In this document: in pieces, positions 1 to 11,872 of the stretch
Numbering within the stretch: the stretch's first letter is position 1
Layout: the number at the start of each line of letters is the position of its first letter
Assembly: GCF_012848855.1 (NCBI RefSeq)
Contig: NZ_CP051630.1
Coordinates: 3,203,501-3,267,500, forward strand
DNA length: 64,000 nucleotides
DNA from: Pyruvatibacter mobilis
GTDB lineage: Bacteria > Pseudomonadota > Alphaproteobacteria > CGMCC-115125
Direction: 5' to 3'
The notes under the pieces: model-generated
What the model was told of the DNA's origin: nothing
The model's input: only the letters and a program-made list of their open reading frames with translations
The model's database searches: none
Program-made: the position numbers and the translations under genes

Positions 1-449
1 CCTTCATAGGCAAGCGTCGCGGCAATGCGGGCGGCATGGGCCGTAAACCCCTCGATGCCCGAAGGTGTCAGGCAGCAAAGAAGGTGACAATCACCGCCGA
101 TACGGCTGAGGTCATGGGCGAAGGCGCTGAACCCCCGATCCGCCATCAGCCCGCCATCCGCACGCATCAGCGCGTCGAGGCGGGCGCGGGGGTCCTGAGG
201 CTCCTGGCCTTCAGCGATGGCGGTGAGGCCGGTTGCCAGGCTTGCGGGCACAGGGGCTGGGGTCAGGGTGGTTGCCGCGGCTCTGCGTGCCAGGCGGTTG
301 AAGGCCGGTGTGCGGGCACTGAAGGCAGGCAGGCGCGCATCCGCTGCGCCCGCGCCCCATCCCTGGAGCAACGCAATTACGAGCGGACGCGCGGGCCCGT
401 CCTCTACGGACCCGGAGCCGCCTTGTCTGGATCGGCCGAAAAGTCTCAT
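1..449 (-). CDS. GpmI-like protein (iPGM family), N-terminal part, catalytic residues apparently lost
   Basis: The frame stays open from an ATG at 449 to the window edge (149 codons seen; 3' end missing). An in-frame stop lies two codons upstream of the ATG, which fixes the start region. The translation follows the pattern of 2,3-bisphosphoglycerate-independent phosphoglycerate mutase. RPLVIALLQGWG aligns with the family's PLVLCILDGWG, then comes an ARTPAFNRL segment and later the HLLCCLTPSGIEGFTAH stretch (family HLMGLLSPGGVHSHxxH). The metal-binding Asp of DGWG is Gln here, and the GNSEVGH loop with the nucleophilic Ser is not recognisable (ATGLTAIAEGQEPQD instead). gpmI commonly sits after rlmH in alphaproteobacteria, so this may be a decayed or repurposed gpmI. 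The family call rests on pattern matching, and the C-terminal metal sites cannot be seen. Confidence 0.55.
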   Translation of the reverse strand, partial: MRLFGRSRQGGSGSVEDGPARPLVIALLQGWGAGAADARLPAFSARTPAFNRLARRAAATTLTPAPVPASLATGLTAIAEGQEPQDPRARLDALMRADGGLMADRGFSAFAHDLSRIGGDCHLLCCLTPSGIEGFTAHAARIAATLAYE

Positions 450-506
450 TGGTTATGGTGATGCGGATGTGCGGCGCTGCCCTGTGCGGCGCCGACTCAC
501 TTTTCA

Positions 507-971
507 TCAATCGCGATGATAGGGGTGGCGGGAAAGAATGGATATGGCCCTGTATATCTGTTCGAGCAGCATGATCCTTGCCAGCATATGCGGCCATGTC
601 ATGGCGCTGAGCGACAGTTTTGCCCGGGCCCTGTCCAGTACCGCACGGCCATGCCCGTCCGCCCCGCCTATCAGGAAGGCGATGTCGCGGTTGCCGTCAT
701 CCTTGAGCGTATCGAGCCAGGCGGCGAAGTCGCGGCTGGATTTCTGGCCGCCATGCTCGTCCATGGCGATGATCACGGCATTGTCCGGCACAGCCGCCAG
801 AAGCGCTTCGGCCTCCTGGTCGCTGTCTTTCCGGGCCTCCAGTTCGATGACCGAGACATCGGTGATGCCGAGATTGCGGCCCTGCGTGGTGGCGCGGGCC
901 AGGTACTCATCCGCCAGGGCGCGCTCGTTCTTGTCGCGCATGCGCCCTATGGCGCAAACGGTGATGCGCAT
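507..971 (-). CDS. rlmH: 23S rRNA (pseudouridine1915-N3)-methyltransferase RlmH
   Basis: A protein of 154 residues, the usual RlmH length. This SPOUT-family enzyme methylates pseudouridine 1915 in helix 69 of 23S rRNA. The sequence shows MRITVCAIGRMRDK at the N-terminus, the cofactor-binding FLIGGADGHG loop, and the C-terminal LLEQIYRAISILSRHPYHRD signature that ends the family. The frame is open 8 codons further upstream, but MRITV is where family members begin, so the start is placed at 971. It lies 72 bp downstream of rsfS in the same direction, as in most proteobacteria. Confidence 0.95.
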   Translation of the reverse strand: MRITVCAIGRMRDKNERALADEYLARATTQGRNLGITDVSVIELEARKDSDQEAEALLAAVPDNAVIIAMDEHGGQKSSRDFAAWLDTLKDDGNRDIAFLIGGADGHGRAVLDRARAKLSLSAMTWPHMLARIMLLEQIYRAISILSRHPYHRD

Positions 972-1043
972 TGAGGTCGTCTCACAGGCCCGCACGCGGT
1001 CATGCGGGCGCTCATGGCCTGCCGGGCGGGGCCGGCAGGATGG

Positions 1044-1430
1044 TCAGTTGGCCAGCTGGTCTTCCGGCATGTCAGAGGACCAGAGACGCTCGAGATTGTA
1101 AAACTCGCGCACCTCGGGCCTGAACACATGCACCACGATGTCACCGGCGTCGATCAGAACCCAATCGCAATGGGTCATGCCTTCGACGCGCGGAGACTTG
1201 CAGCCTGCCTTCTTGAAAGCCTCGACCAGGTAATCGGCTACCGAGCCCACATGGCGCTGTGACCGGCCGCTCGCGATGACCATGCCATCGGCGAGGGACG
1301 ATTTGCCTGCGAGATCTATGGAGACGATATCCTCGGCCTTGGTGTCTTCGAGACACGCAAGGGCGGCGTCGCGGAGCCGCTCGGACTGGTTTGATGTCAC
1401 GGAAGGTGACGGCGACTGTGTTTGTGGCAT
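1044..1430 (-). CDS. rsfS: Ribosomal silencing factor RsfS
   Basis: A protein of 128 residues of the RsfS/Iojap family. It binds ribosomal protein L14 on the 50S subunit and blocks subunit joining when nutrients are short. Family features include the KAEDIVSIDLAGKSSLADGMVIASG core, the SRQRHVGSVADYL-type helix (here RSQRHVGSVADYL) and the CDWVLIDAGDIVVHVFRPEVREFYNLERLW C-terminal half. About 20 N-terminal residues are low complexity. It normally follows nadD directly; here egtB and egtD lie between them. Confidence 0.95.
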   Translation of the reverse strand: MPQTQSPSPSVTSNQSERLRDAALACLEDTKAEDIVSIDLAGKSSLADGMVIASGRSQRHVGSVADYLVEAFKKAGCKSPRVEGMTHCDWVLIDAGDIVVHVFRPEVREFYNLERLWSSDMPEDQLAN

Positions 1431-1653
1431 GGCGTTGTCCGCTGCCTCAACGGCCTCATGGCCGGCAAAGTCGATACTCAGGTGTCAGCTCCTGTCCTGT
1501 GGCCCTTCATACTCCTCCGGGCGAGTGTCGGCGGCCTGAAGGGCCGTGGCGTGAACCGAATCGTCTCTCGATCCGGTCCTCGCGGGCAGCATCGCCCGCT
1601 TGCATGAGGAGAATATGACGATCAGGCCCCGGATCGCAAATAGCTGAACCGGA

Positions 1654-2670
1654 TCAAGCGTTAACGGCTACTTCCAGGAGGTGCAGGCTGAACAGCCCGT
1701 CCGGGTCGGTCCACAGGGCTTTTGGCTCGAAACCGGCCCTCTGCGCCATTTCCGCGAACTCCTCAGGGGCATATTTGTAGGAGCTTTCGGTGTGAATGCG
1801 CTCGCCGTCGGAGAAAGTGAAGTCCTGGCCTTCAAGGCTGATGGTCTGCTCGCCCTTGGCTTCCAGGTGCATTTCCACCCGGCCCTGTTCCCGGTTGTAG
1901 AAGGCCACGTGCTCAAAGCCGTGCTCGTCCAGCTCCGCGCCCAGCTCCGTGCGCATGCGCTTCAGCAGGTTGAGATTGAAGGCCGCGGTCACGCCCTGGC
2001 CGTCATCATAGGCGGCGTCGAGAATCTGCTTGGACTTCTTGAGGTCCACCCCGATGAGGAACAATCCGCCCTTGCCCAGCAGTTTGGTGCTGCGCGCCAG
2101 AAGTGCCTGGGCGTCTTCCGGAGTGAAATTGCCGATCGTGGAGCCGGGCAGGAAGCCGAGGCGGCGGCTGCCGAGCGCGGCGGATTCCGGCGGCAGGTCG
2201 AAGCCCTTGGTGAAATCAGCGCAGATCGCACCGACGGGCACTGACGGCAGGTCACGGGCAAGGCCGCTCATCTGGGCGCGCAGATAGTCCCGGCTGATGT
2301 CGACGGCCACATATCCTGCTGGCGCATCAAGGGCGCCCAGCAGCCGCCGGATCTTGAGGCTGGAGCCCGCGCCATATTCCACCACCAGACAGTCCGGCCC
2401 CACGGCAGCGGCAATGTCCGCACCATGGCGGTCGAGCAGGCCGAGCTCGGTGCGTGTCGGGTAATATTCCGGGGTCTGACAGATCTGGTCGAACAGTTCG
2501 GAGCCGCGCTCGTCGTAGAAGTATTTCGGCGCAATCTGCTTTGGCTCGGCCGAGAGCCCGGTCAGCGCATCATCCAGGAAGGTGGCGAGCGCCGGTTTCT
2601 GATCGACGAAAAAGGCAAGATCAGCGGCGGAAGGGGCGGTATCGGTTTCGAAAATCGTATCGGCCGTCAT
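1654..2670 (-). CDS. egtD: L-histidine N(alpha)-methyltransferase EgtD
   Basis: A protein of 338 residues of the DUF2260/EgtD SAM-dependent methyltransferase family. It trimethylates histidine to hercynine, the first step of ergothioneine synthesis. Visible family features are the PKYFYDERGSELFDQICQ segment, EYYPTRTELGLL, the SAM-binding VVEYGAGSSLKIRRLL, PGSTIGNFTPEDA and the C-terminal SSYKYAPEEFAEMAQRAGF. The ATG at 2670 gives the expected length. It lies 56 bp downstream of egtB and is probably co-transcribed. The next gene downstream (rsfS) is 223 bp away. Confidence 0.93.
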   Translation of the reverse strand: MTADTIFETDTAPSAADLAFFVDQKPALATFLDDALTGLSAEPKQIAPKYFYDERGSELFDQICQTPEYYPTRTELGLLDRHGADIAAAVGPDCLVVEYGAGSSLKIRRLLGALDAPAGYVAVDISRDYLRAQMSGLARDLPSVPVGAICADFTKGFDLPPESAALGSRRLGFLPGSTIGNFTPEDAQALLARSTKLLGKGGLFLIGVDLKKSKQILDAAYDDGQGVTAAFNLNLLKRMRTELGAELDEHGFEHVAFYNREQGRVEMHLEAKGEQTISLEGQDFTFSDGERIHTESSYKYAPEEFAEMAQRAGFEPKALWTDPDGLFSLHLLEVAVNA

Positions 2671-2726
2671 GGTCGTATCCTGGGAAATGCGGCGTTGGCT
2701 GTGATCAGACTGAGGTAGCGACGCCG

Positions 2727-4154
2727 TCAGAGGTCGCGCGCGAGGCGCAGTCCTGAGAATTGCCAGCGGGAGTGGGCGGGGAAGAAATTACGGTAGGTGG
2801 CACGCATGTGGTCCTCCGGCGTCGCCACGCTGCCGCCGCGCAGCACCATCTGGTTGGCCATGAACTTGCCGTTGTATTCGCCGATGGCACCGGCAGCGGG
2901 TTTGAAGCCCGGATAGGGCGCATAGGCGCTCTGGGTCCATTCCCACACGTCACCGAAGATCTGTTGAAGCCCGCCAGCGCTGGCCTCTGCGTCCAAGCGG
3001 GCCCCACGCGGGTGCAGCGCTCGTGTGCCCGGTGCGGTTCCCGCGAAATGGCCCGCGCGCGGATCAAGGCCTGAGGCTGCGTGTTCGAGCTCAAACTCTG
3101 TGGGCAGGCGAACATCGTGCGTCTCGCCGGCCACGGTCTGCTCACTGGCCCATGCGGCGTAGGCTGCTGCCTCAAAAAAGGAGATGTGGCAAACGGGCTC
3201 ACGGGGTGCCACGGGCACGCGGCCATGCAGGGTGTATGTGGTCCAGCCGGATGAGGGAGATGCCGCATCCCCGTCTCGCAGCCAGTAGAGCGGCGCCGTC
3301 CAGGCTTCCGCGCAGACCCGGTCCCACCCTTCCGAGTGCCACCAGCGCGGGTCGCAGTAGCCGCCATCTTCCATGAAGGCAATGAACTCCGCATTGGTGA
3401 TCGGCCGGCTAGCCAGTGCGAAATCCCGCAGCAGCACCTGGTGGCGCGGGCCTTCACAGTCATAAGCAAAACCGTCCTCGGTCAGGTTGCCCGTATGGCC
3501 GCACAGGATGATCCCGCCGGGAAAGTCCTGCCAGCCCAGCGGGGTTTCAGCAGCCTGTGTCTCGGGTGCCGGATAGATGGCCGGCCAGCGCGGGTTGAAC
3601 GAAAGGGCGTGTTTCAGGTCGGTGACCATCAACTCCTGGTGCTGTTGCTCATGGTGCAGGCCCAGTTCGATCAGCGGCGCGCATGCCTGCCAGGTGGCGT
3701 CGTCCGCCCGGTCGGCGAAGGCGGTGACGGCATCATCCACATAGGCGCGGTAGGCGGTGACTTCCGCCACGGTCGGCCGGGATACGAGGCCGCGATGGGG
3801 GCGCGAATATTGCGGGCCGACAGCCTGGTAGTAGGAGTTGAAGAGATAGTCATAGGCCGGATCAAGGACCTCATAGGCCGGATCATGCGGCTTGAGCAAG
3901 AAAGTCTCGAAGAACCAGGTGGTGTGGGCCCGGTGCCAGCGGGCGGGGCTTGCCTCCTCCATTGACTGGAGCATCTGGTCTTCGGGTGTCAGGGGTGCTG
4001 ACAGGCATTCAGTGGCCCCCCGCACGGCGCGGAAACGGTCGAGCAAGGCAGTGCGGCCAAGGCGCTCCGGGCCGTGTGCCGCATGGGCAGGCTCCGGGGA
4101 CGGTGCGGAGGAGAGGTCCTGTTTCGGCGCCGTGTTGCCGGAAGAAGTAGGCAT
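2727..4154 (-). CDS. egtB: Ergothioneine biosynthesis sulfoxide synthase EgtB
   Basis: A protein of about 475 residues with an N-terminal DinB-like domain (LLDRFRAVRGATE, then ARWHRAHTTWFFETFLL) and a C-terminal formylglycine-generating-enzyme-like domain (FGDVWEWTQSAYAPYPGF, VLRGGS). The iron-binding H-x3-H-x-E motif is intact (H168, H172, E174 counted from the ATG at 4154). EgtB oxidatively couples hercynine to gamma-glutamylcysteine or cysteine, depending on type. The frame is open to an earlier ATG at 4220, but that extension lacks family resemblance. No EgtE lyase gene is visible nearby; it is often encoded elsewhere. Confidence 0.92.
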   Translation of the reverse strand: MPTSSGNTAPKQDLSSAPSPEPAHAAHGPERLGRTALLDRFRAVRGATECLSAPLTPEDQMLQSMEEASPARWHRAHTTWFFETFLLKPHDPAYEVLDPAYDYLFNSYYQAVGPQYSRPHRGLVSRPTVAEVTAYRAYVDDAVTAFADRADDATWQACAPLIELGLHHEQQHQELMVTDLKHALSFNPRWPAIYPAPETQAAETPLGWQDFPGGIILCGHTGNLTEDGFAYDCEGPRHQVLLRDFALASRPITNAEFIAFMEDGGYCDPRWWHSEGWDRVCAEAWTAPLYWLRDGDAASPSSGWTTYTLHGRVPVAPREPVCHISFFEAAAYAAWASEQTVAGETHDVRLPTEFELEHAASGLDPRAGHFAGTAPGTRALHPRGARLDAEASAGGLQQIFGDVWEWTQSAYAPYPGFKPAAGAIGEYNGKFMANQMVLRGGSVATPEDHMRATYRNFFPAHSRWQFSGLRLARDL

Positions 4155-4403
4155 AAATCTCACTCGCGTCTGTGCAGCGGGGTGGCTGATGACAAGCCGG
4201 TCATCAACTCCGCCAATCAAATAGGCCTAAGTCAACCGCATGTCGCCTGCGTGACACATCACATATGGGCGAGTTCTGCGGGTTGAAGAGCCTAAAGCAG
4301 CACGAATGAGAACCACACCGGGCCGTATATGTTCCTGCTGACATCGCCTGTCAGGAGGCGGGCAGGGGGGAATCTGGCCCGGGGTGCGGATGGCGCGGCG
4401 ATC

Positions 4404-5027
4404 TCAGTCCTGGACGGGCCAGGCCGCGCCGATCTGGCGGCGGATCTGGGTTGAGGAAATCGCGGTGGGCTGATCTTCGATGAAGACCCAGGCAGGCGGC
4501 GTCACGTCGGGCAGAAGCCGCGCATGGGCCTGGGGGAACTGGCGGTCCGCATAGCGGGTCGCGACGGGGGAGAGGCGCGCCTTGAGGCTGTAGCCCGGCC
4601 GCGCAATCACGGCGATGGGCACCCGCTCCATGATTTCGGTCCACCGGTTCCAGCGCGGGAAGTTCAGCAGGTTGTCCGCCCCCATCAGCCAGACAAAACG
4701 CGTATTGGGTGCCCGCTCCGTCAGCTGGCGGACCGTGTCGGCGGTGTAGCGGGTGCCGAGTTGGGTCTCGATGTCGGTGACATGGATCGCGGGATGATGC
4801 GCCATCTCGCGGGCACTCTGCATGCGCTGCGCAAGCGGCGCCATGCCTTTCACGGGTTTGAGCGGGTTCTGCGGTGATACGAGCCACCACACCTGGTGCA
4901 GTTCAAGCCGACGCATGGCCACCAGGCTGATATGCCGGTGGCCCTCATGGGCCGGGTTGAAAGAGCCGCCGAGCAGGCCGATGCGCAGGCCGTTCGACAG
5001 GCTGGACAGGAGGGCGGCTGACGTCAT
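4404..5027 (-). CDS. nadD: Nicotinate-nucleotide adenylyltransferase NadD
   Basis: A protein of 207 residues that adenylates nicotinate mononucleotide in NAD synthesis. It has the nucleotidyltransferase signature GLLGGSFNPAHEGHRHIS, with the GSFNPxHxGH motif, the WLMGADNLLNFPRWNRW segment and the C-terminal ISSTQIRRQI (ISxTxIR) motif. The start codon shares one base with the proA stop (TGATG), indicating translational coupling to proBA. A gap of about 250 bp separates it from egtB downstream; I see no gene in that gap. Confidence 0.94.
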   Translation of the reverse strand: MTSAALLSSLSNGLRIGLLGGSFNPAHEGHRHISLVAMRRLELHQVWWLVSPQNPLKPVKGMAPLAQRMQSAREMAHHPAIHVTDIETQLGTRYTADTVRQLTERAPNTRFVWLMGADNLLNFPRWNRWTEIMERVPIAVIARPGYSLKARLSPVATRYADRQFPQAHARLLPDVTPPAWVFIEDQPTAISSTQIRRQIGAAWPVQD

Positions 5028-6319
5028 CAGGGCCGCGTCTGGCCGCTGCCGCGCACCACATATTTGAAGGTAGTGAGCTGCTCGAGACCGACCGGTCCGC
5101 GCGCATGCAGCTTGCCCGTGGCAATGCCGATTTCGGCGCCCATGCCGAATTCACCGCCATCGGCGAATTGCGTGGATGCGTTGTGCAGCAGGATCGCGCT
5201 GTCACACTCGGTCAGGAATTTGTTTGCGGTCTGCTCGTTCCCGGTGATGATGCACTCGGTGTGCTGCGAGCCATATTTGGCGATATGGCCGAGGGCGCCA
5301 TCGACGCCGGGAACCACGGCCACGGCAATGATGGCATCGAGATATTCCGTGCTCCAATCATCGTCGGTGGCGGCGGCTATGCCGGGCATCAGTTTCTGTG
5401 CGGCATCGTCGCCGCGGATCTCGCAGCCTGCATCCTTCAGGGCTCCTGCAACGGCGGGCAAGGCCGTGGCTGCCACGGCTTCATCTACCAGCAGCGTCTC
5501 CGCCGCGCCGCAAATGCCTGTCCGGCGCAGCTTGGCGTTCACCGCCACCTGCTTGGCCATTTCAATATCTGCGTCCTTGTCCACATAGACGTGGCACAGG
5601 CCGTCCAGATGACCGAGCACGGGCACGCGGGCTTCGGTGGTCACGCGTTCGGTCAGGCTGCGGCCGCCGCGCGGCACCAGCAGGTCGAGGGCCCCATCAA
5701 GGCCCTTCAGCATTTCGCCGACGGCAGCCCGGTCCGTGGTGGGCACGAGCTGGATTGCCTCAGCGGGCAGTCCAGCTGCCTTAAGGCCCGCGACGAGGCA
5801 CGCATGGATCGCGCGGGACGAATGAAAGCTTTCGGATCCGCCGCGCAGGATCACGGCATTGCCCGCCTTGACGCAGAGCGCGCCTGCATCCGCCGTCACG
5901 TTGGGGCGGCTCTCATAGATGATGCCGATGACGCCGAGGGGCACGCGGCGGCGCTCGATATGCAGGCCGGAGTGCACGTCCCATTCGGCAATGGTCGACC
6001 CGACGGGATCATCCAGCTCGGCAATCGCCTCCAGGCCCTTGGCGATGGCGTCGATGCGGCCGTCATCCAGTTTCAGCCGGTCGAGCATGGCGCCGGTGAG
6101 CCCGCGGGCTTCGGCGGCGTCCATGTCCAGCTTGTTGGCTTCGAGGATGTCGTTGCTGTCAGCGCGCAGGCTGGCAGCGGCGGCGAGCAGGGCTGCGTCC
6201 TTCTGCTTGCGCGGGGCGGACCGCAGGGCCTTGGCGGCGGTGCGGGCGTTGATGCCCAGTCCGCGCATGGTAGCTGCGATGTCGGTGGTCCCGGTCTCAA
6301 GCTTTTCTGCGACGCTCAT
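5027..6319 (-). CDS. proA: Gamma-glutamyl phosphate reductase ProA
   Basis: A protein of 430 residues that reduces gamma-glutamyl phosphate to glutamate-5-semialdehyde in proline synthesis. Family features are [26 protein letters not shown], the [15 protein letters not shown] segment, and the catalytic-cysteine region [17 protein letters not shown]. The C-terminal part [33 protein letters not shown] is diagnostic. The start lies 16 bp after the proB stop, and the stop overlaps the nadD start. Confidence 0.97.
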   Translation of the reverse strand: MSVAEKLETGTTDIAATMRGLGINARTAAKALRSAPRKQKDAALLAAAASLRADSNDILEANKLDMDAAEARGLTGAMLDRLKLDDGRIDAIAKGLEAIAELDDPVGSTIAEWDVHSGLHIERRRVPLGVIGIIYESRPNVTADAGALCVKAGNAVILRGGSESFHSSRAIHACLVAGLKAAGLPAEAIQLVPTTDRAAVGEMLKGLDGALDLLVPRGGRSLTERVTTEARVPVLGHLDGLCHVYVDKDADIEMAKQVAVNAKLRRTGICGAAETLLVDEAVAATALPAVAGALKDAGCEIRGDDAAQKLMPGIAAATDDDWSTEYLDAIIAVAVVPGVDGALGHIAKYGSQHTECIITGNEQTANKFLTECDSAILLHNASTQFADGGEFGMGAEIGIATGKLHARGPVGLEQLTTFKYVVRGSGQTRP

Positions 6320-6335
6320 CTCGATGCTCGTTCGG

Positions 6336-9228
<2,893 letters not shown>

Positions 9229-9303
9229 GATCTTGTTATCTAGTGACAGTCCTGAAGTGCCGATCGGCGGGAAAGCCGCTGGTGGTCGTTCGCAGTATAA
9301 CGC

Positions 9304-9336
9304 GCAAAACAAAAGGGAGATGGCGATCCATCTCCC
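9304..9336 (-). terminator. Rho-independent terminator after rplU-rpmA
   Basis: A perfect 9-bp stem (GGGAGATGG at 9315-9323, CCATCTCCC at 9328-9336) has a 4-nt loop. Read on the minus strand, a T-rich tail (TTTTGTTTTGC, 9314 down to 9304) follows it. It lies 67 bp past the rpmA stop and would separate the ribosomal-protein unit from the GNAT-obgE operon. Confidence 0.85.
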
Positions 9337-9402
9337 TCCCGAATTGGCTATTGCCGTGCGAATGGATGCCACCGATGACGGTGGCAAATGTCCACCGTCT
9401 GT

Positions 9403-9660
9403 TTATTCATCCGGAACCACGGACACGTAGGTGCGCTTACCGGCGCGCTCACGGAAGGACACGGTGCCTTCGATCTTGGCGAAGATGGTGTGGTCCTTGC
9501 CCATGCCGACATTGTCGCCCGGGTGCCACTTGGTGCCGCGCTGACGGATGATGATGTTGCCCGGGATGACGTTCTCGCCGCCGAACTTCTTCACGCCAAG
9601 GCGCCGGCCTTCTGAGTCGCGACCGTTGCGGGACGAACCGCCTGCCTTTTTATGTGCCAT
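9403..9660 (-). CDS. rpmA: 50S ribosomal protein L27
   Basis: A protein of 85 residues, full length for L27, located near the peptidyl-transferase centre. It starts [20 protein letters not shown] and contains [22 protein letters not shown] and [12 protein letters not shown]. It follows rplU after 44 bp. No N-terminal cleavable extension of the Firmicutes type is present. Confidence 0.98.
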   Translation of the reverse strand: MAHKKAGGSSRNGRDSEGRRLGVKKFGGENVIPGNIIIRQRGTKWHPGDNVGMGKDHTIFAKIEGTVSFRERAGKRTYVSVVPDE

Positions 9661-9704
9661 CTGTCTTTACTCCGTAATCCTGTCTGACCGGGCGTCGCTA
9701 GCGG

Positions 9705-10016
9705 TTACGCGCTGATGCCGGTGATCTTGATCTGGGTCTTGTGCTGACGGTGACCCTTGGTGCGGCGGTAGGTGTGGCGGCGCACCTTCTTGAAGATGCG
9801 GACCTTGCGGTCACGCTTGTTGCCGACAACCTCAGCGGACACCTTGGCGCCCTCGATCAGCGGCGCGCCGACCTTGGGGGCACCTTCGCCGCCAACCATC
9901 AGCACTTCGGTGATCTCGATGGTGTCGCCGGGCTCGCCTTCGAGCTTTTCGACAGACAGCACATCGTCCTGTGCCACTTTATACTGCTTACCGCCGGTGC
10001 GGATGACCGCGAACAT
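9705..10016 (-). CDS. rplU: 50S ribosomal protein L21
   Basis: A protein of 103 residues starting MFAVIRTGGKQYKVAQDD, the canonical L21 N-terminus. The frame is open 6 codons upstream, but MFAV is the family start. The C-terminal part contains KVRIFKKVRRHTYRRTKGHRQ and the terminal ITGI motif. The roughly 235 bp upstream (10017-10252) should hold the promoter; I could not assign it with confidence. Confidence 0.97.
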   Translation of the reverse strand: MFAVIRTGGKQYKVAQDDVLSVEKLEGEPGDTIEITEVLMVGGEGAPKVGAPLIEGAKVSAEVVGNKRDRKVRIFKKVRRHTYRRTKGHRQHKTQIKITGISA

Positions 10017-10252
10017 GGGCGTTGTCCATCTCATCTAAGGGCGTGCCGCAGGCCAGGCGGTGGTCTGAAAACCGCGCCAGGGCGCCCGAAATCCAAAGAA
10101 AATGCGCCGGACAAGCCATGGAGCCTTAAGCAAGACATCCGTGGATCGCACCGGCGAATGGGCGCGCATCATACTTTTGGCGGGCCGCAAGTCAAGCAGG
10201 CAAAAGGGGTTTTGGCCCGTTTTCCCGTCCCCCCATCGCCGGACATGGCATG

Positions 10253-10999
10253 TCAGACCGTCCGGTCGAGGCTGCGCCACGCCGTCAGGCCCAGAAAGTA
10301 GCCAATCAGCGCCACCCAGGGCCAGATCAGCGCCTGCGGGACGTCCGGATGGGTGAGCACCACGGCCAGGCTGAGGGCTGCCCAGAGGCCCGTGCAGGCC
10401 AGCGTCAAAGGCCGCAGGCGGGTGACCCGCATGGGGTGGGTGAATTTGAGGCGGGTGAAGGTGAGGATGGCGGCCAGGGCAATGACGGCCAGATTGGCCC
10501 ACGGGTCCGTCTCCAGCGCCCACATATAAAGCACCAGCACGTTCCACACGGCGGGAAAGCCCTCGAAGTAATTGTCGCTGGTCTTCATGTCGCGGTTGGC
10601 AAACGTATAGAGCGAAACCGCGAGGATAAGCCCTGCCGTCAGTGCGCCGATGCCGTCCGGCACGAGGCCGAAACGGGCGAGCAGCACCGCCGGCACCACC
10701 ACATAGGTCAGATAGTCGATGACGAGGTCCAAGGTGTCGCCGGAGATGCGCGGCAGCACTTCTGCCACCCGGTAGCGGCGGGCGAGCGGCCCATCGAGGC
10801 CATCCACCACGAAGGCCAGTCCCAGCCACAAAAACGCCTGCGCCGCGTCCCCCTCCATCACCGCGGTGAGCGCCAGCATGGCGATGACGGCGCCGGACGC
10901 GGTAAAAGCGTGGATAGCCCAGGCGCGCAGGCGCTCGGTTCCGGTCGCGGATGCTGGGGAAGTGGCTGTTGCCATCTTGTTGCTCGAATCGGCGATCAT
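10253..10999 (-). CDS. pcs: Phosphatidylcholine synthase (Pcs-type CDP-alcohol phosphatidyltransferase)
   Basis: A protein of 248 residues with about eight hydrophobic segments. The CDP-alcohol phosphotransferase motif D-G-x2-A-R-x(n)-G-x3-D-x3-D is present as LDGPLARRYRV, then SGDTLDLVIDYLTYVVVPA, which matches the Pcs subgroup that condenses choline with CDP-diacylglycerol. Pcs occurs in rhizobia, Brucella and other alphaproteobacteria. The start could also be the ATG at 10975. It stands alone, divergent from the SIMPL gene. Confidence 0.87.
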   Translation of the reverse strand: MIADSSNKMATATSPASATGTERLRAWAIHAFTASGAVIAMLALTAVMEGDAAQAFLWLGLAFVVDGLDGPLARRYRVAEVLPRISGDTLDLVIDYLTYVVVPAVLLARFGLVPDGIGALTAGLILAVSLYTFANRDMKTSDNYFEGFPAVWNVLVLYMWALETDPWANLAVIALAAILTFTRLKFTHPMRVTRLRPLTLACTGLWAALSLAVVLTHPDVPQALIWPWVALIGYFLGLTAWRSLDRTV

Positions 11000-11089
11000 T
11001 GCTTGGAACAGGCAGGGTATCAGACGAATAGCGCAAACAGGCAGCGCATACAGGCAGCGCGACTGAAAGACACTGGCGGGGAGAAGATG

Positions 11090-11812
11090 ATGAGCGACGG
11101 ACCTTTTACTTTCGTGGGACTGGCCATTCTGGCGGCGGGGGTCGCCTTCGGCGGCCTCAAGGTGGGCGAGGGCTTTTATGAGGGCCGCACGTCCGAGCGC
11201 TATGTCACCGTCAAGGGGCTGGCCGAGCGGGACGTGACGGCGGATCTCGCCATGTGGCGCCTGCGCTATACGGCGGCTGGCAATGATCTGGCGGCAGTGC
11301 AGGCGGAAATCGACGAAGACACCGCCATCATCCGCGATTTCCTGCTGGCGCGCGGCATCACGGACGCGGAAATCAGCCTTGAACGGCTGGAGGTGACGGA
11401 TCTGCTGGCGCAGGCCTATCGCTCCGGCGGCGTCGGCCAGGCGCGCTACATTATCGCCCAGAACATGCTGCTGCGGACCGAGAACGTCGAGCTCATCTCC
11501 AGGCTCGGCCGCGAGACGGGCCAGCTCGTCAAGCAGGGCGTGGTGCTGGCTGATCTCGGCGGGCCCACCTATTCCTACAACAGCCTCAACACCATCAAGC
11601 CGGAGCTGATTGCCGAGGCGACGGCCGCCGCGCGGGACGGCGCTGCGGAATTCGCCGCCAATTCCGGCGCCACGCTGGGTGGCATTGTGCGCGCCAACCA
11701 GGGCGTCATCGTCATCCGGGCGCGGGATGATACGGGCGGCGTCTCCGCGGACAGCCAGCTTGAAAAGACCGTGCGCGTGGTCGCCACGGTCGACTATGCT
11801 CTGGTGGACTGA
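11090..11812 (+). CDS. SIMPL/DUF541 domain protein, membrane-anchored
   Basis: A protein of about 240 residues with one N-terminal hydrophobic segment (FTFVGLAILAAGVAFGGL), followed by a periplasmic SIMPL (DUF541) domain. That domain shows ERYVTVKGLAERDVTADLAMWRLRYTA and a C-terminal VRVVATVDYAL strand. The function of SIMPL proteins is mostly unknown; some relate to oxidative stress. Two adjacent ATGs (11087 and 11090) follow a GGGGAG site. The second has the better spacing (6 nt). It is the first gene of a plus-strand pair with the small membrane protein downstream. Confidence 0.8.
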   Translation: MSDGPFTFVGLAILAAGVAFGGLKVGEGFYEGRTSERYVTVKGLAERDVTADLAMWRLRYTAAGNDLAAVQAEIDEDTAIIRDFLLARGITDAEISLERLEVTDLLAQAYRSGGVGQARYIIAQNMLLRTENVELISRLGRETGQLVKQGVVLADLGGPTYSYNSLNTIKPELIAEATAAARDGAAEFAANSGATLGGIVRANQGVIVIRARDDTGGVSADSQLEKTVRVVATVDYALVD

Positions 11813-11853
11813 CCGGCCGGGGCGGGCAGAAGTGTTTCAGCAGGCCGGCCGGT
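11812..11853 (+). terminator. Hairpin after the SIMPL gene, possible terminator
   Basis: ACCGGCCGG (11812-11820) and CCGGCCGGT (11845-11853) form a perfect 9-bp stem with a 24-nt loop. It starts at the SIMPL stop codon, and only a short TTT follows. It may attenuate transcription into the next small gene, or simply reflect GC-rich sequence. Confidence 0.35.
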
Positions 11854-11872
11854 TTCAGGGGGGAGACAACAG

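Noticed and set aside
10250-11086. N-terminal extension of the SIMPL frame back to 10250
   Set aside because: It runs antisense over the phosphatidylcholine synthase gene; the signal-anchor and ribosome-binding site place the start at 11087 or 11090.
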